From Demequina sp. (GTDB lineage: Bacteria; Actinomycetota; Actinomycetes; Actinomycetales; Demequinaceae): 34,788 bases of DNA. Below the pieces are notes generated by a model. The model ran no database searches, had not been told where the DNA came from, and worked only from the letters and a program-made list of their open reading frames with translations. Position 1 is the stretch's first letter; each line of letters opens with the position of its first letter. Position numbers and translations under genes: made by a program. Location: NCBI RefSeq assembly GCF_024642165.1, contig NZ_JAHEBP010000008.1, positions 1 to 34,788 of the forward strand. Reading direction: 5' to 3'. Positions 8,701-13,823 of the stretch are shown here, piece after piece.

Positions 8701-10294
8701 CGCGATCCGCCGCGCGTCGGCCGCGCAGGCGCAGGCCGATGAGCCCGACGTCGAGCCCGAGCTTGAGCCTGAGCCTGAGCTTGAGCCCGACGTCGAGCCC
8801 GAGCCTGAGGTCGGACTTGAGCCCGCGGTCGAGCCGGAGGCTGCGAGCCCCGCGCTGCCGTCCTTCGCGATGCCCAAGCTCACGACGGCGGAGATCGCGA
8901 CCGCCGCGCTCGCTGACGAGGCCGAGCAGTTCGAGGCCGAGTTCGACGAGTCTGCGGAGCCGGAGTCGCCCCTGCCGTTGTCGCCGTACCTCGCGTCCGT
9001 TGTCGAGTCCGCCACGGAGGACGCGGCGGAGCCAGAGTCCGAGCCCGCGATCGACTTCGCCCCGGACGACCTCGCGGGTCTGGACGGCCTCGAGGACGCG
9101 GTGGACGCAGACTCGTACACCGAGGAGGCGGCGGAGCAGGAGCCCGCGCCCGTCCTGTCGCTCGAGCCTGACGACGAGTACCCGGCGGACGAGTCGAGCG
9201 AGCCCGAAGACGCGGATGGCTACGTCTACGACCTCTCGGCGATTCCAGGCCTTGAGCCCGACGCCGAATCAGAGTTCGAGATCGAGGACGTCGACGTCGA
9301 CGTCGACGTCGACGTTGCCGCCGAGCCCGAGGCCGAGGCGCTGGCCGACGCACCGTGGCTCGACGCGGCGGCCTTCGCCGCGGCGGGAGCCGTCGCCGCG
9401 GATGCGCCGATCGACCGTGCGCACGATCCAGCAGCCGAGTCCGTCGACGATGAGGTCACTGCTGACCCGGAGGCCACCTCCTTCGAGCCCATGGACGCGT
9501 CCGGCGTGCAGGACGTCGCTCTCGACGACACGCTCTACGGGTATAGCCCCGTCGAACCCGAGGCCCCTGACGCGGAGCCGACCATGGATGAGATCATGGC
9601 GGACGCCTCGGGTGAGCACGCCGCTCGGGTCGGCTTCTTCGGCCGCCTGTTCGGCCGCGGACGCCACGACGGCGACTCATCGAAGTCCGCCCCGGCGGTC
9701 GTGCCGCCGCCGGCGCCGTTCGCGCCGCCGGCCTTCGAGCCCACCGCGTTCGAGGCGGACGGCAATGACCTTCCCGACTTCTATGTGCCGCCCGCCCCAG
9801 CCGCCCGCGAACTCGAGCCCGAGCCCGAGCTGGCGCCCGCCCAGCCCACCGTCCACTCCGCATCGTTCTCTCCCGAGGAGCTTGCCGATCCGCAGGGATG
9901 GGAGGCCGCGGGCGAGAGCGCGCTGGCTGCGGCCACCGACGAGGGGTCGCACCACTCCTACGAGCCCGCGTTCGACACCGAGAACGCTTCCGGCCGATCG
10001 TTCGCGGACGAGGAGGCGGACCTCACGAGTGCCGTGTTCTCCGAGCTGAGCTCCCTGTCCGCGTCACGCCCCAAGGTCGAGAAGACCAAGGCCGGCCTGC
10101 AGAGGCGCAGGGGCGCCGCGGAGGAGCCGGCGGAGGTCACGCCGATCGAGGAGGAGGTCTCCCTCGCCCCGAGGGAGCGCGACGCGGAGGCGGTGCGCAA
10201 CCGCTTCAGCAGCTTCTACTCTGGCACCCAGCGTGCTCGGTCGGATGCCGCCGAGCTCCAGATGCGCTCCACGCCCCAGCCGGCGAACGAGTAG
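5717..10294 (+). CDS. NIT-domain sensor histidine kinase-like protein (CvnA type) with giant acidic tail
   Basis: A 1525-residue membrane receptor of the conservon type. TM1 lies at about 11-30. An extracytoplasmic all-helical region (about 35-430) resembles the nitrate/nitrite-sensing NIT domain. TM2 (about 437-462), HAMP (to about 525) and a kinase-like core follow. The core has LDHLATRMRR with H582 as candidate phospho-acceptor, N-box ELLENATVF (about 653) and G1 box DSGIGM (about 685). Such kinases usually signal through the roadblock/DUF742/GTPase partners encoded next to them. From about 760 to the end the chain is low-complexity Glu/Asp/Pro/Ala, with GLPTRRRR plus TPEQRASVFRGF (851-918) and a related GLQRRR...AVRNRFSSFYSG at 1460-1510. 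Homologues end soon after one such motif; this one seems to have two. The start has GGGGAAGG upstream. Confidence 0.88.
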   Translation: MLQRLGIRGKLLAVVMVPVLVLVVAVGYISVTSVAEYRASANAQELIDTLGAARETEADLQTERRAAMNFVDIVQSSTESLAESRAEVATRFETFARVADAADTAEADKLYADTVAALGGVGGDTLAAERAVKVIAPEAAGDWLQFPTDDEIATMDAGYADAAAELDALGAGAPDGLQNSLAALAFAVRDEASQAHTLMVDPQAFQATLETTFPAVDSGFDGIRDAAAQVDQTPENAQALAAVAAGSELRAALPEIRAAVRSAQTSPASVISFYTEVVDTFVGAADAVAVAIPDRAIVASIQAYGALDTFMEKMQFEGVSFEQLIRRGQFVTAEIASTRNIVERQRIALEQAQSRGLGMQPALAVPEIGATDTTTGSSFAQIEGSILGGLDSSLIAARSANWPEKVDGELAQYEPLREQAWNLTAERASTNTSNALTASIVTIALGILAIVASLVITFIIARRIVNPLRRLTTTATAVREELPRLVERVAMPGEQVDAAEVQIPVESTDEVGRLAEAFNGVNAATLEIAREQAALRASISEMFVNVARRDQVLLNRQLSSIDEMERAEDDPTRLTKLFALDHLATRMRRNSESLLVLAGIDTGRRLRRPMPLSDVVRTASSEIELYERIDLDLVVDPAMLGHQALTAAHLFAELLENATVFSDPGSRVTVRTGRTPDGFTVEVIDSGIGMTPAELAEANSRVISSAASEILGAQRLGLFVVGRIARRIGAQVAIRTQEGRGSVATVLLPVTLFEAAPEDAPAVEPVMDPAAVSAPELVATLDELGVAETAANVLDHTDLASHPDQAEPLGEDDSIPMPVSLGALIAADAAVAPDSEPVSGEELTDGMSSAGLPTRRRRSEPEDGGAADERNVIGLPVRATADQLSALDAESASFTPTVSPTEVSPQTPEQRASVFRGFRARGGEPEPVPFDEVDASPRPMADALAVPMLAPDDAADEVVDAQDEFAPTEATEQERPDEPALPSAAALGGAFAAFDAIRRASAAQAQADEPDVEPELEPEPELEPDVEPEPEVGLEPAVEPEAASPALPSFAMPKLTTAEIATAALADEAEQFEAEFDESAEPESPLPLSPYLASVVESATEDAAEPESEPAIDFAPDDLAGLDGLEDAVDADSYTEEAAEQEPAPVLSLEPDDEYPADESSEPEDADGYVYDLSAIPGLEPDAESEFEIEDVDVDVDVDVAAEPEAEALADAPWLDAAAFAAAGAVAADAPIDRAHDPAAESVDDEVTADPEATSFEPMDASGVQDVALDDTLYGYSPVEPEAPDAEPTMDEIMADASGEHAARVGFFGRLFGRGRHDGDSSKSAPAVVPPPAPFAPPAFEPTAFEADGNDLPDFYVPPAPAARELEPEPELAPAQPTVHSASFSPEELADPQGWEAAGESALAAATDEGSHHSYEPAFDTENASGRSFADEEADLTSAVFSELSSLSASRPKVEKTKAGLQRRRGAAEEPAEVTPIEEEVSLAPRERDAEAVRNRFSSFYSGTQRARSDAAELQMRSTPQPANE
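8741..8845 (+). repeat. Degenerate GAGCCC/GAGCCT hexamer repeat in the kinase tail
   Basis: Tandem imperfect hexamers encode alternating Glu-Pro, Glu-Leu and Asp-Val dipeptides (about residues 1009-1043). Synonymous variation (GAGCCC, GAGCCT, GAGCTT) shows the run is not freshly expanded. It lies in the cytoplasmic acidic tail. Confidence 0.7.
9287..9315 (+). repeat. Perfect GACGTC tandem repeat encoding (Asp-Val)n
   Basis: About five perfect copies of the 6-bp unit GACGTC encode the DVDVDVDVDV run near residue 1195. A perfect in-frame microsatellite like this can change length by slippage without breaking the frame. Confidence 0.8.
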
Positions 10295-10320
10295 TCCCAT
10301 GCCCACCCCCGTACCCACCC

Positions 10321-10340
10321 GCCGAGCCCCCGGGCTCGGC
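10321..10340 (+). terminator. Intercistronic hairpin between kinase and roadblock genes
   Basis: GCCGAGCC and GGCTCGGC form a perfect 8-bp stem with a 4-nt loop, in the only sizeable gap of the conservon operon (66 bp). No U-tract follows, and the strong AAGGAGGA site of the next gene begins about 10 nt later. It is more likely a partial terminator or an mRNA processing/stability element than a full stop. Confidence 0.5.
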
Positions 10341-10360
10341 ACCCCCTTCAAGGAGGACAA

Positions 10361-10801
10361 GTGACCGCCCTCAGCACCGAGGCCACCAATTTCGGGTGGC
10401 TCCTGGACAACTTCGTCGAGTCCGTGCCCGGCACGCGCCACACGCTCGTCGTGAGCGCCGACGGCCTGCTCATGGCCATGTCGAAGAACCTGGACCGCAC
10501 CGAGGGCGACACGCTCGCGGCGATCGTCGCGGGCATGTCCAGCCTCACGCGCGGCGCCGCCCGGCAGCTGGGCGCGGGCGAGGTGCGGCAGTCGATCGTC
10601 GAGATGGACGAGCTGTTCCTGTTCCTCATGAGCGTGTCGAACGGCTCGGTGCTCGCGGTCGCCGCCGACTCCACGTGCGACGTGGGCCTCGTCGGCTACG
10701 AGATGACCCTGCTGGTGTCCCGGTTCGAGAACGCGCTCACCCCGCAGCTGATCACCGAGATGCGTCAGCACCTCCCCACGGATGGCCACACCCGCGGCTA
10801 G
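10361..10801 (+). CDS. Roadblock/LC7 domain protein (CvnB type)
   Basis: A 146-residue cytoplasmic roadblock/LC7 protein. The fold spans about 8-130, with the characteristic VVSADGLLMAMSKNL strand-turn and the LAVAADSTCDVGLVGYEMT strand-helix. In conservons these proteins assemble with the DUF742 protein, the GTPase and the kinase at the membrane; related MglB-like proteins act as GTPase-activating partners. The GTG start is fixed by AAGGAGGA a few bases upstream. The DUF742 gene starts 2 nt after this stop, so the two are tightly coupled. Confidence 0.92.
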   Translation: MTALSTEATNFGWLLDNFVESVPGTRHTLVVSADGLLMAMSKNLDRTEGDTLAAIVAGMSSLTRGAARQLGAGEVRQSIVEMDELFLFLMSVSNGSVLAVAADSTCDVGLVGYEMTLLVSRFENALTPQLITEMRQHLPTDGHTRG

Positions 10802-10803
10802 CC

Positions 10804-11202
10804 ATGAGTGACGCCACCCTGCCGCTCGACGGCGAAGACGAGGCCTACACCGTCAGGCCGTACGCCGTGACGGGCGGGCGCGTGAGCGCCGCCCACGCGG
10901 GTCTGCCGATGGAGGCCCTGGTCGAGGCGACGTCCGACCCACAGACTTTGACGGGGCTCACCCCTGAAAAGAAGAAGATCCTGCAGCTCGCTACAGGTCA
11001 GTTCCAGTCCGTGGCTGAGCTCTCGGCCCACACCCGGCTTCCGCTGGGTGTGGTCAGGGTGCTCGTGACGGACCTTGCCGAAGTTCATCATTTGAAGATC
11101 CACGTGGGCGGAACGGTTCAGGACGCGAGCACTCATGATGCGTCCGGCGGTCTGTCCCTGAGCCTCCTGGAGAGTGTCCTCGATGGCATCGCAGCCCTCT
11201 AA
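10804..11202 (+). CDS. DUF742 protein (CvnC type)
   Basis: A 132-residue member of the DUF742 family. It carries the family signature RPYAVTGGR at about 18-26 and a helical C-terminal half resembling a winged helix (KKKILQLATGQFQSVAELSAHTRLPLGVVRVLVTDL). In conservons it is thought to be an adaptor in the kinase-roadblock-GTPase complex. The frame is open far upstream inside the kinase gene, but the true start is the ATG 2 nt after the roadblock stop. The last 20 bp overlap the GTPase gene. Confidence 0.9.
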   Translation: MSDATLPLDGEDEAYTVRPYAVTGGRVSAAHAGLPMEALVEATSDPQTLTGLTPEKKKILQLATGQFQSVAELSAHTRLPLGVVRVLVTDLAEVHHLKIHVGGTVQDASTHDASGGLSLSLLESVLDGIAAL

Positions 11203-11785
11203 CGCGGCAGTCGCCGCGCCAGCGGCTACCACCGCACCTACCGTCGTGAAGATAGTCATCGCCGGCGGCTTCGCCGTGGGCAAGACCACCTTCATCGGCT
11301 CCATCTCCGACATCGACCCGTTGAACACCGAGGCCGCCATGACCGAGCATTCGGTCGGCGTCGACGATGCGGGCGGAGTCACCGACCGGAAGACCACCAC
11401 TACCGTCGCCATGGACTTCGGCCGCATCGCGCTGCCGGGGTCCCTCTGGCTCTACCTGTTCGGCACGCCGGGCCAGGATCGCTTCCTCTTCATGTGGGAC
11501 GACCTGGTGCGCGGCGCGATCGGCGCCGTCGTGCTGGTCGACACCGAGCGTCTTGACCAGTGCTTCCCGGCGGTCGACTACTTCGAGGGCCGGGGCATCC
11601 CGTTCGTCGTGTGCGTCAACTGCTTCGACGGCGTGGCTCGCCACACCCTCGAGGACGTGCGCGAGGCGCTGGGCATCTCCTTCGACGTTCCGATCATGTA
11701 CACCGATGCGCGCGAGAAGGGTGCCACCAAGCAGGCCCTGATCGCGGTGGTCCAGTTGGCCATGCGCCGCATCAAGGACCGCTGA
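11183..11785 (+). CDS. Conservon GTPase (ATP/GTP-binding protein, CvnD type)
   Basis: A 200-residue Ras-like small GTPase of the MglA/CvnD branch, the presumed switch of the conservon complex. The P-loop GGFAVGKTT lies at about 28-36. The switch II region reads GTPGQDRF, and the usual NKxD base-recognition motif is NCFD, as is common in this family. Two starts are possible: GTG at 11174 and ATG at 11183. I take the ATG; either overlaps the DUF742 gene, which indicates coupled translation. It is the last gene of the operon; the cytochrome P450 found at the end of some Streptomyces conservons is absent. Confidence 0.92.
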   Translation: MASQPSNAAVAAPAATTAPTVVKIVIAGGFAVGKTTFIGSISDIDPLNTEAAMTEHSVGVDDAGGVTDRKTTTTVAMDFGRIALPGSLWLYLFGTPGQDRFLFMWDDLVRGAIGAVVLVDTERLDQCFPAVDYFEGRGIPFVVCVNCFDGVARHTLEDVREALGISFDVPIMYTDAREKGATKQALIAVVQLAMRRIKDR

Positions 11786-11800
11786 GCGGGGTCGATGCGC

Positions 11801-11857
11801 CCTGGCGGGACATGAGCGTCAGATTCGTCGAGAGTCTGACCCTCAGGTCCCGCCAGG
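11801..11857. repeat. Long palindromic element, left copy (57 bp)
   Basis: Arms 11801-11823 and 11835-11857 are inverted repeats matching at 21 of 23 positions around an 11-nt loop. Each arm has CCTGGCGGGAC at the outer end and GTCAGA at the inner end. The element lies 15 bp past the conservon GTPase stop and contains the stop codon of the nuclease-like gene, whose last residues PGGT are encoded by the right arm. A related element flanks the other side of that gene at 12845-12901. It could also act as a bidirectional terminator. Confidence 0.9.
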
Positions 11858-12784
11858 ACGAGCGAGGCGGCGTGCGACCACCGCGAGCAGGCGTTCGCGG
11901 CACCATTCGGGGCGCTTCGTGAGGTCGGTCCACCCGAAGCGCACCACCGCGTAGCCGGCCGCCGCGAGGTCTGTCTGGCGCTCGCGATCCGCATCGCGGG
12001 CCGAGCGCGTCGAGTGGTAGCGATCGCCGTCGAGCTCAACCACGACTCCCAGACGCCGGTGCAGCATGTCGACCGTCGCGCGACGTGACGGTAGGGCGAG
12101 CGCCACCTGCCACTCGAAGTCGCGGAACCTCGCGTCGGCGAACGTCTCGTGCCGCGCGCGCACCTCGAGCGGTGTGGTGGCGCCGTCTGCGAACCAGCCG
12201 AGTACGCGCTCGAGGTCGCGCCGTCCCGCGACTCGGAGCGTGCGATCGAGCTCTCGCCGCAGTTGCCGCCACGTACACACCCTGGCCCACATCGCCTCCC
12301 ACAGGAGGTTGCGCCGCGCGTCCGGATCGCACAGGGTCCAGGCGTCGAGCAGCGCCCGCTCGGGGACGGTGCACTCGACGCCGCTGGGTGCGCTCGACAC
12401 CCGGATCCGCTCGCCCTGGAGGCAACGCAACCATGCGGGCGCCCGGGGGCGGGTGCCGTTGGTGACCCTGAGGTCGGCGGTGGCGGGCGCGGGCAGGCGG
12501 TCGGCGTACAGGTGCAGCGCCAGCGCTCCGGTGACGCGCCCCGCGGGATGCCACAGGTTGAGGGCCTCGCCGCGCACGATCGGCGCCTGCGAGTGGACGC
12601 TCGCCGCGTAGACGCCCGGCAGGACTCGCCGCGCGCCGCCGCCGCGTACCGCGTTCTCCAGCGCCCTTCGCGTCCAGTGGCCGAGCAGTTCGGCTCGGCT
12701 GAACGCATGCGGATTGGCGGCGAGGAACTCCGGCAGCGGACGGCCGACGGCCCGCAGGCCTGGGATAGGGCGCATGCACGGCAT
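11843..12784 (-). CDS. AbiEi-like wHTH plus DUF559 (Vsr/PD-(D/E)XK nuclease-like) protein
   Basis: A protein of about 313 residues. The N-terminal part, ending in ARRVLPGVYAASVHS, looks like the winged-helix domain of AbiEi-type antitoxins. The C-terminal part (from about 230) looks like DUF559: VVVELDGDRYHST, then DRERQTDLAAAGYAVVRFGW, the Glu/Asp-rich core and G-x-x-V-x-R strand shared with Vsr and other PD-(D/E)XK nucleases. Such genes are abundant in actinobacteria without a settled role. I see no methylase or AbiEii toxin partner. The start is uncertain: ATG at 12784 is taken, ATG at 12775 is possible, and the frame is open to a TTG at 12835. It lies between two copies of one palindrome and has its own strand, unlike its neighbours. 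Confidence 0.75.
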   Translation of the reverse strand: MPCMRPIPGLRAVGRPLPEFLAANPHAFSRAELLGHWTRRALENAVRGGGARRVLPGVYAASVHSQAPIVRGEALNLWHPAGRVTGALALHLYADRLPAPATADLRVTNGTRPRAPAWLRCLQGERIRVSSAPSGVECTVPERALLDAWTLCDPDARRNLLWEAMWARVCTWRQLRRELDRTLRVAGRRDLERVLGWFADGATTPLEVRARHETFADARFRDFEWQVALALPSRRATVDMLHRRLGVVVELDGDRYHSTRSARDADRERQTDLAAAGYAVVRFGWTDLTKRPEWCRERLLAVVARRLARPGGT

Positions 12785-12844
12785 CCGACCACCCGGCGTG
12801 GTGCCGCGACACCCTGGCGGCACTTCTGTGGACAACGGCCGCGC

Positions 12845-12901
12845 CCTGGCGGGACGTGAGCGTCAGAATCCGGCCGGATCTGACCGCCATGTCCCGCCGG
12901 C
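12845..12901. repeat. Long palindromic element, right copy (57 bp)
   Basis: Arms 12845-12867 and 12879-12901 pair at about 17 of 23 positions, and the centre continues as the perfect palindrome TCCGGCCGGA, giving a long hairpin. The left arm matches the left arm of the copy at 11801 at 22 of 23 positions. With four more bases on the left (12841-12867 against 11797-11823) it matches 26 of 27. The loop sequences differ, so structure and arm sequence are what is shared. Confidence 0.88.
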
Positions 12902-12932
12902 GCGCGGGTGCGGTGGGTCGGGCGCCCGGCGC

Positions 12933-12938
12933 TACCCT
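12933..12938 (+). promoter_or_regulatory. -10 box (TACCCT) of a leaderless promoter for the PIN gene
   Basis: TACCCT ends 6 nt before the GTG at 12945, and no ribosome binding site is present. The geometry is that of the leaderless promoters at 2349 and 3695. Confidence 0.45.
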
Positions 12939-12944
12939 TGCACG

Positions 12945-13373
12945 GTGATCTACGTCGACGGCTCCGGGCTGTGCCGCTTCCTGCCCGGAGTGCGCTACTT
13001 CGACGAGTTCAACGACTTCGCGGTACCGCGCCTCCGCGAGCTCGCCACCACGCAGCTGGGCTTCACGGAGCTGCGTCAGGCCGCCGAGCTCTACCCCCGC
13101 GAGACCAAGTCCAAGGCGTTCGACGTGGTCGAGATGGTGCGGTCCTCGATCCCCGTGATCCGGTTCTCCGAGCACAACGTCTCCATCTCGACGCACGCCG
13201 TGGCCGTGCTGAAACCGTTCGCGGCCCTGCACCTGGGCGCCGCGGTGGCGCACCCGGAGATCCACGCGCTGCTCACGTACGACGCCGAGCTCGCGCGCGC
13301 CGCGGAGCTGTACGAGCTCCAGGTGCTGAGCCCGGGGCTCGCCCCCGGCTGGCACAATATGACCGGCGCGTGA
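12945..13373 (+). CDS. PIN-domain protein (VapC-like)
   Basis: A 142-residue protein that reads as a PIN-like ribonuclease fold. It begins IYVDGSGL with the first conserved Asp (D5). Mid-domain acidic residues lie in FTELRQAAELY, and the C-terminal acidic site is LLTYDAELARAAELYELQVLSPG, the usual end of VapC-type domains. No antitoxin gene is adjacent on either side, so it is an orphan or a domesticated member. The GTG start is chosen because it directly follows the TACCCT box and MIYVDGSG is the normal PIN N-terminus. The stop lies 7 bp before tRNA-Ser(TGA). Confidence 0.65.
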   Translation: MIYVDGSGLCRFLPGVRYFDEFNDFAVPRLRELATTQLGFTELRQAAELYPRETKSKAFDVVEMVRSSIPVIRFSEHNVSISTHAVAVLKPFAALHLGAAVAHPEIHALLTYDAELARAAELYELQVLSPGLAPGWHNMTGA

Positions 13374-13380
13374 GCGTCAA

Positions 13381-13468
13381 GGAGAGTTGACCGAGCGGCC
13401 GAAGGTGACAGTCTTGAAAACTGTTGAGGCGTGACCCGCCTCCGTGGGTTCGAATCCCACACTCTCCG
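13381..13468 (+). tRNA. tRNA-Ser (anticodon TGA)
   Basis: The acceptor arm GGAGAGT (13381-13387) pairs with ACTCTCC (13461-13467), with discriminator G. The anticodon arm ACAGT-CTTGAAA-ACTGT gives anticodon TGA, reading UCA. A long variable arm marks it as class II. The T arm is GTGGG-TTCGAAT-CCCAC. The 3' CCA is not encoded. Confidence 0.95.
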
Positions 13469-13475
13469 CCGTGGG

Positions 13476-13512
13476 GGGACGATGCGCGGGACCCGTGCCC
13501 GGGCATCGTCCC
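13476..13512 (+). terminator. Rho-independent terminator of tRNA-Ser(TGA)
   Basis: GGGACGATGC (13476-13485) pairs with GCATCGTCCC (13503-13512), with extra CGGG/CCCG pairing inside, followed by GTGTTTTG. Confidence 0.8.
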
Positions 13513-13517
13513 GTGTT

Positions 13518-13546
13518 TTGGTGGGCAGGTCCCGTCCGGGTATCCT
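13518..13546 (+). promoter_or_regulatory. Promoter of tRNA-Ser(GCT)
   Basis: TTGGTG (13518-13523), a 17-bp spacer, then TATCCT (13541-13546). The predicted transcription start is a few bases before the mature tRNA at 13559. Confidence 0.55.
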
Positions 13547-13558
13547 GGCACCCACCTT

Positions 13559-13650
13559 GGAGACGTCGCATAGCCAGGTCTAGTGCGCGGTCCTGCTAAG
13601 ACCGTGAGGGGCTTAAACCCCCTCCGTGGGTTCGAATCCCACCGTCTCCG
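13559..13650 (+). tRNA. tRNA-Ser (anticodon GCT)
   Basis: The acceptor arm GGAGACG (13559-13565) pairs with CGTCTCC (13643-13649), with discriminator G. The anticodon arm CGGTC-CTGCTAA-GACCG gives GCT, reading AGC/AGU. The long variable arm contains GGGG...CCCC. The T arm GTGGG-TTCGAAT-CCCAC is identical to that of the neighbouring tRNA-Ser. CCA is not encoded. Confidence 0.95.
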
Positions 13651-13659
13651 CTCCAGGAA

Positions 13660-13681
13660 GGCCCCGTCGCGAGGCGGGGCC
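13660..13681 (+). terminator. Terminator of tRNA-Ser(GCT)
   Basis: GGCCCCG pairs with CGGGGCC around an 8-nt loop, followed by TTTCG; a short GC-rich rho-independent terminator. Confidence 0.7.
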
Positions 13682-13774
13682 TTTCGCCTGTCGGGACGCC
13701 GGGACGATGTGGGGCGTCGCGCGTGGAAGCGGACGGTTCGGCCGTAGGGCGACCGGCCTGTCATTCAGTTATGA

Positions 13775-13786
13775 TTGGATATTCAA
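13775..13786. promoter_or_regulatory. Possible operator upstream of the DUF1593 gene
   Basis: TTGGATATTCAA is a 12-bp near-palindrome (10 of 12 symmetric) in an AT-rich island directly after a TATGAT box (13770-13775). It lies about 40 bp before the DUF1593 start. No matching copy was seen elsewhere in the window, so the regulator is unknown. Confidence 0.25.
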
Positions 13787-13823
13787 GCGGCCGCGCAGCG
13801 CGGCGCTCGCAAGGAGGCACGCC

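Noticed and set aside
8741-8845. CRISPR-like repeat array
   Set aside because: It is a short-unit coding repeat (Glu-Pro) within the kinase tail, with no spacers and no cas genes.
8448-10049. Long Arg/Ser-rich open frame inside the kinase gene
   Set aside because: Shadow of the acidic tail in the +1 frame; composition is Arg/Ser/Pro from GC-rich codons and no domain is visible.
9898-10803. Long open frame leading into the DUF742 gene
   Set aside because: It overlaps the kinase tail and the roadblock gene in another frame; the DUF742 start at 10804 explains the coding part.
11797-12901. Complete toxin-antitoxin pair of AbiE type
   Set aside because: The AbiEi-like domain is fused to DUF559 and no AbiEii nucleotidyltransferase gene is adjacent.
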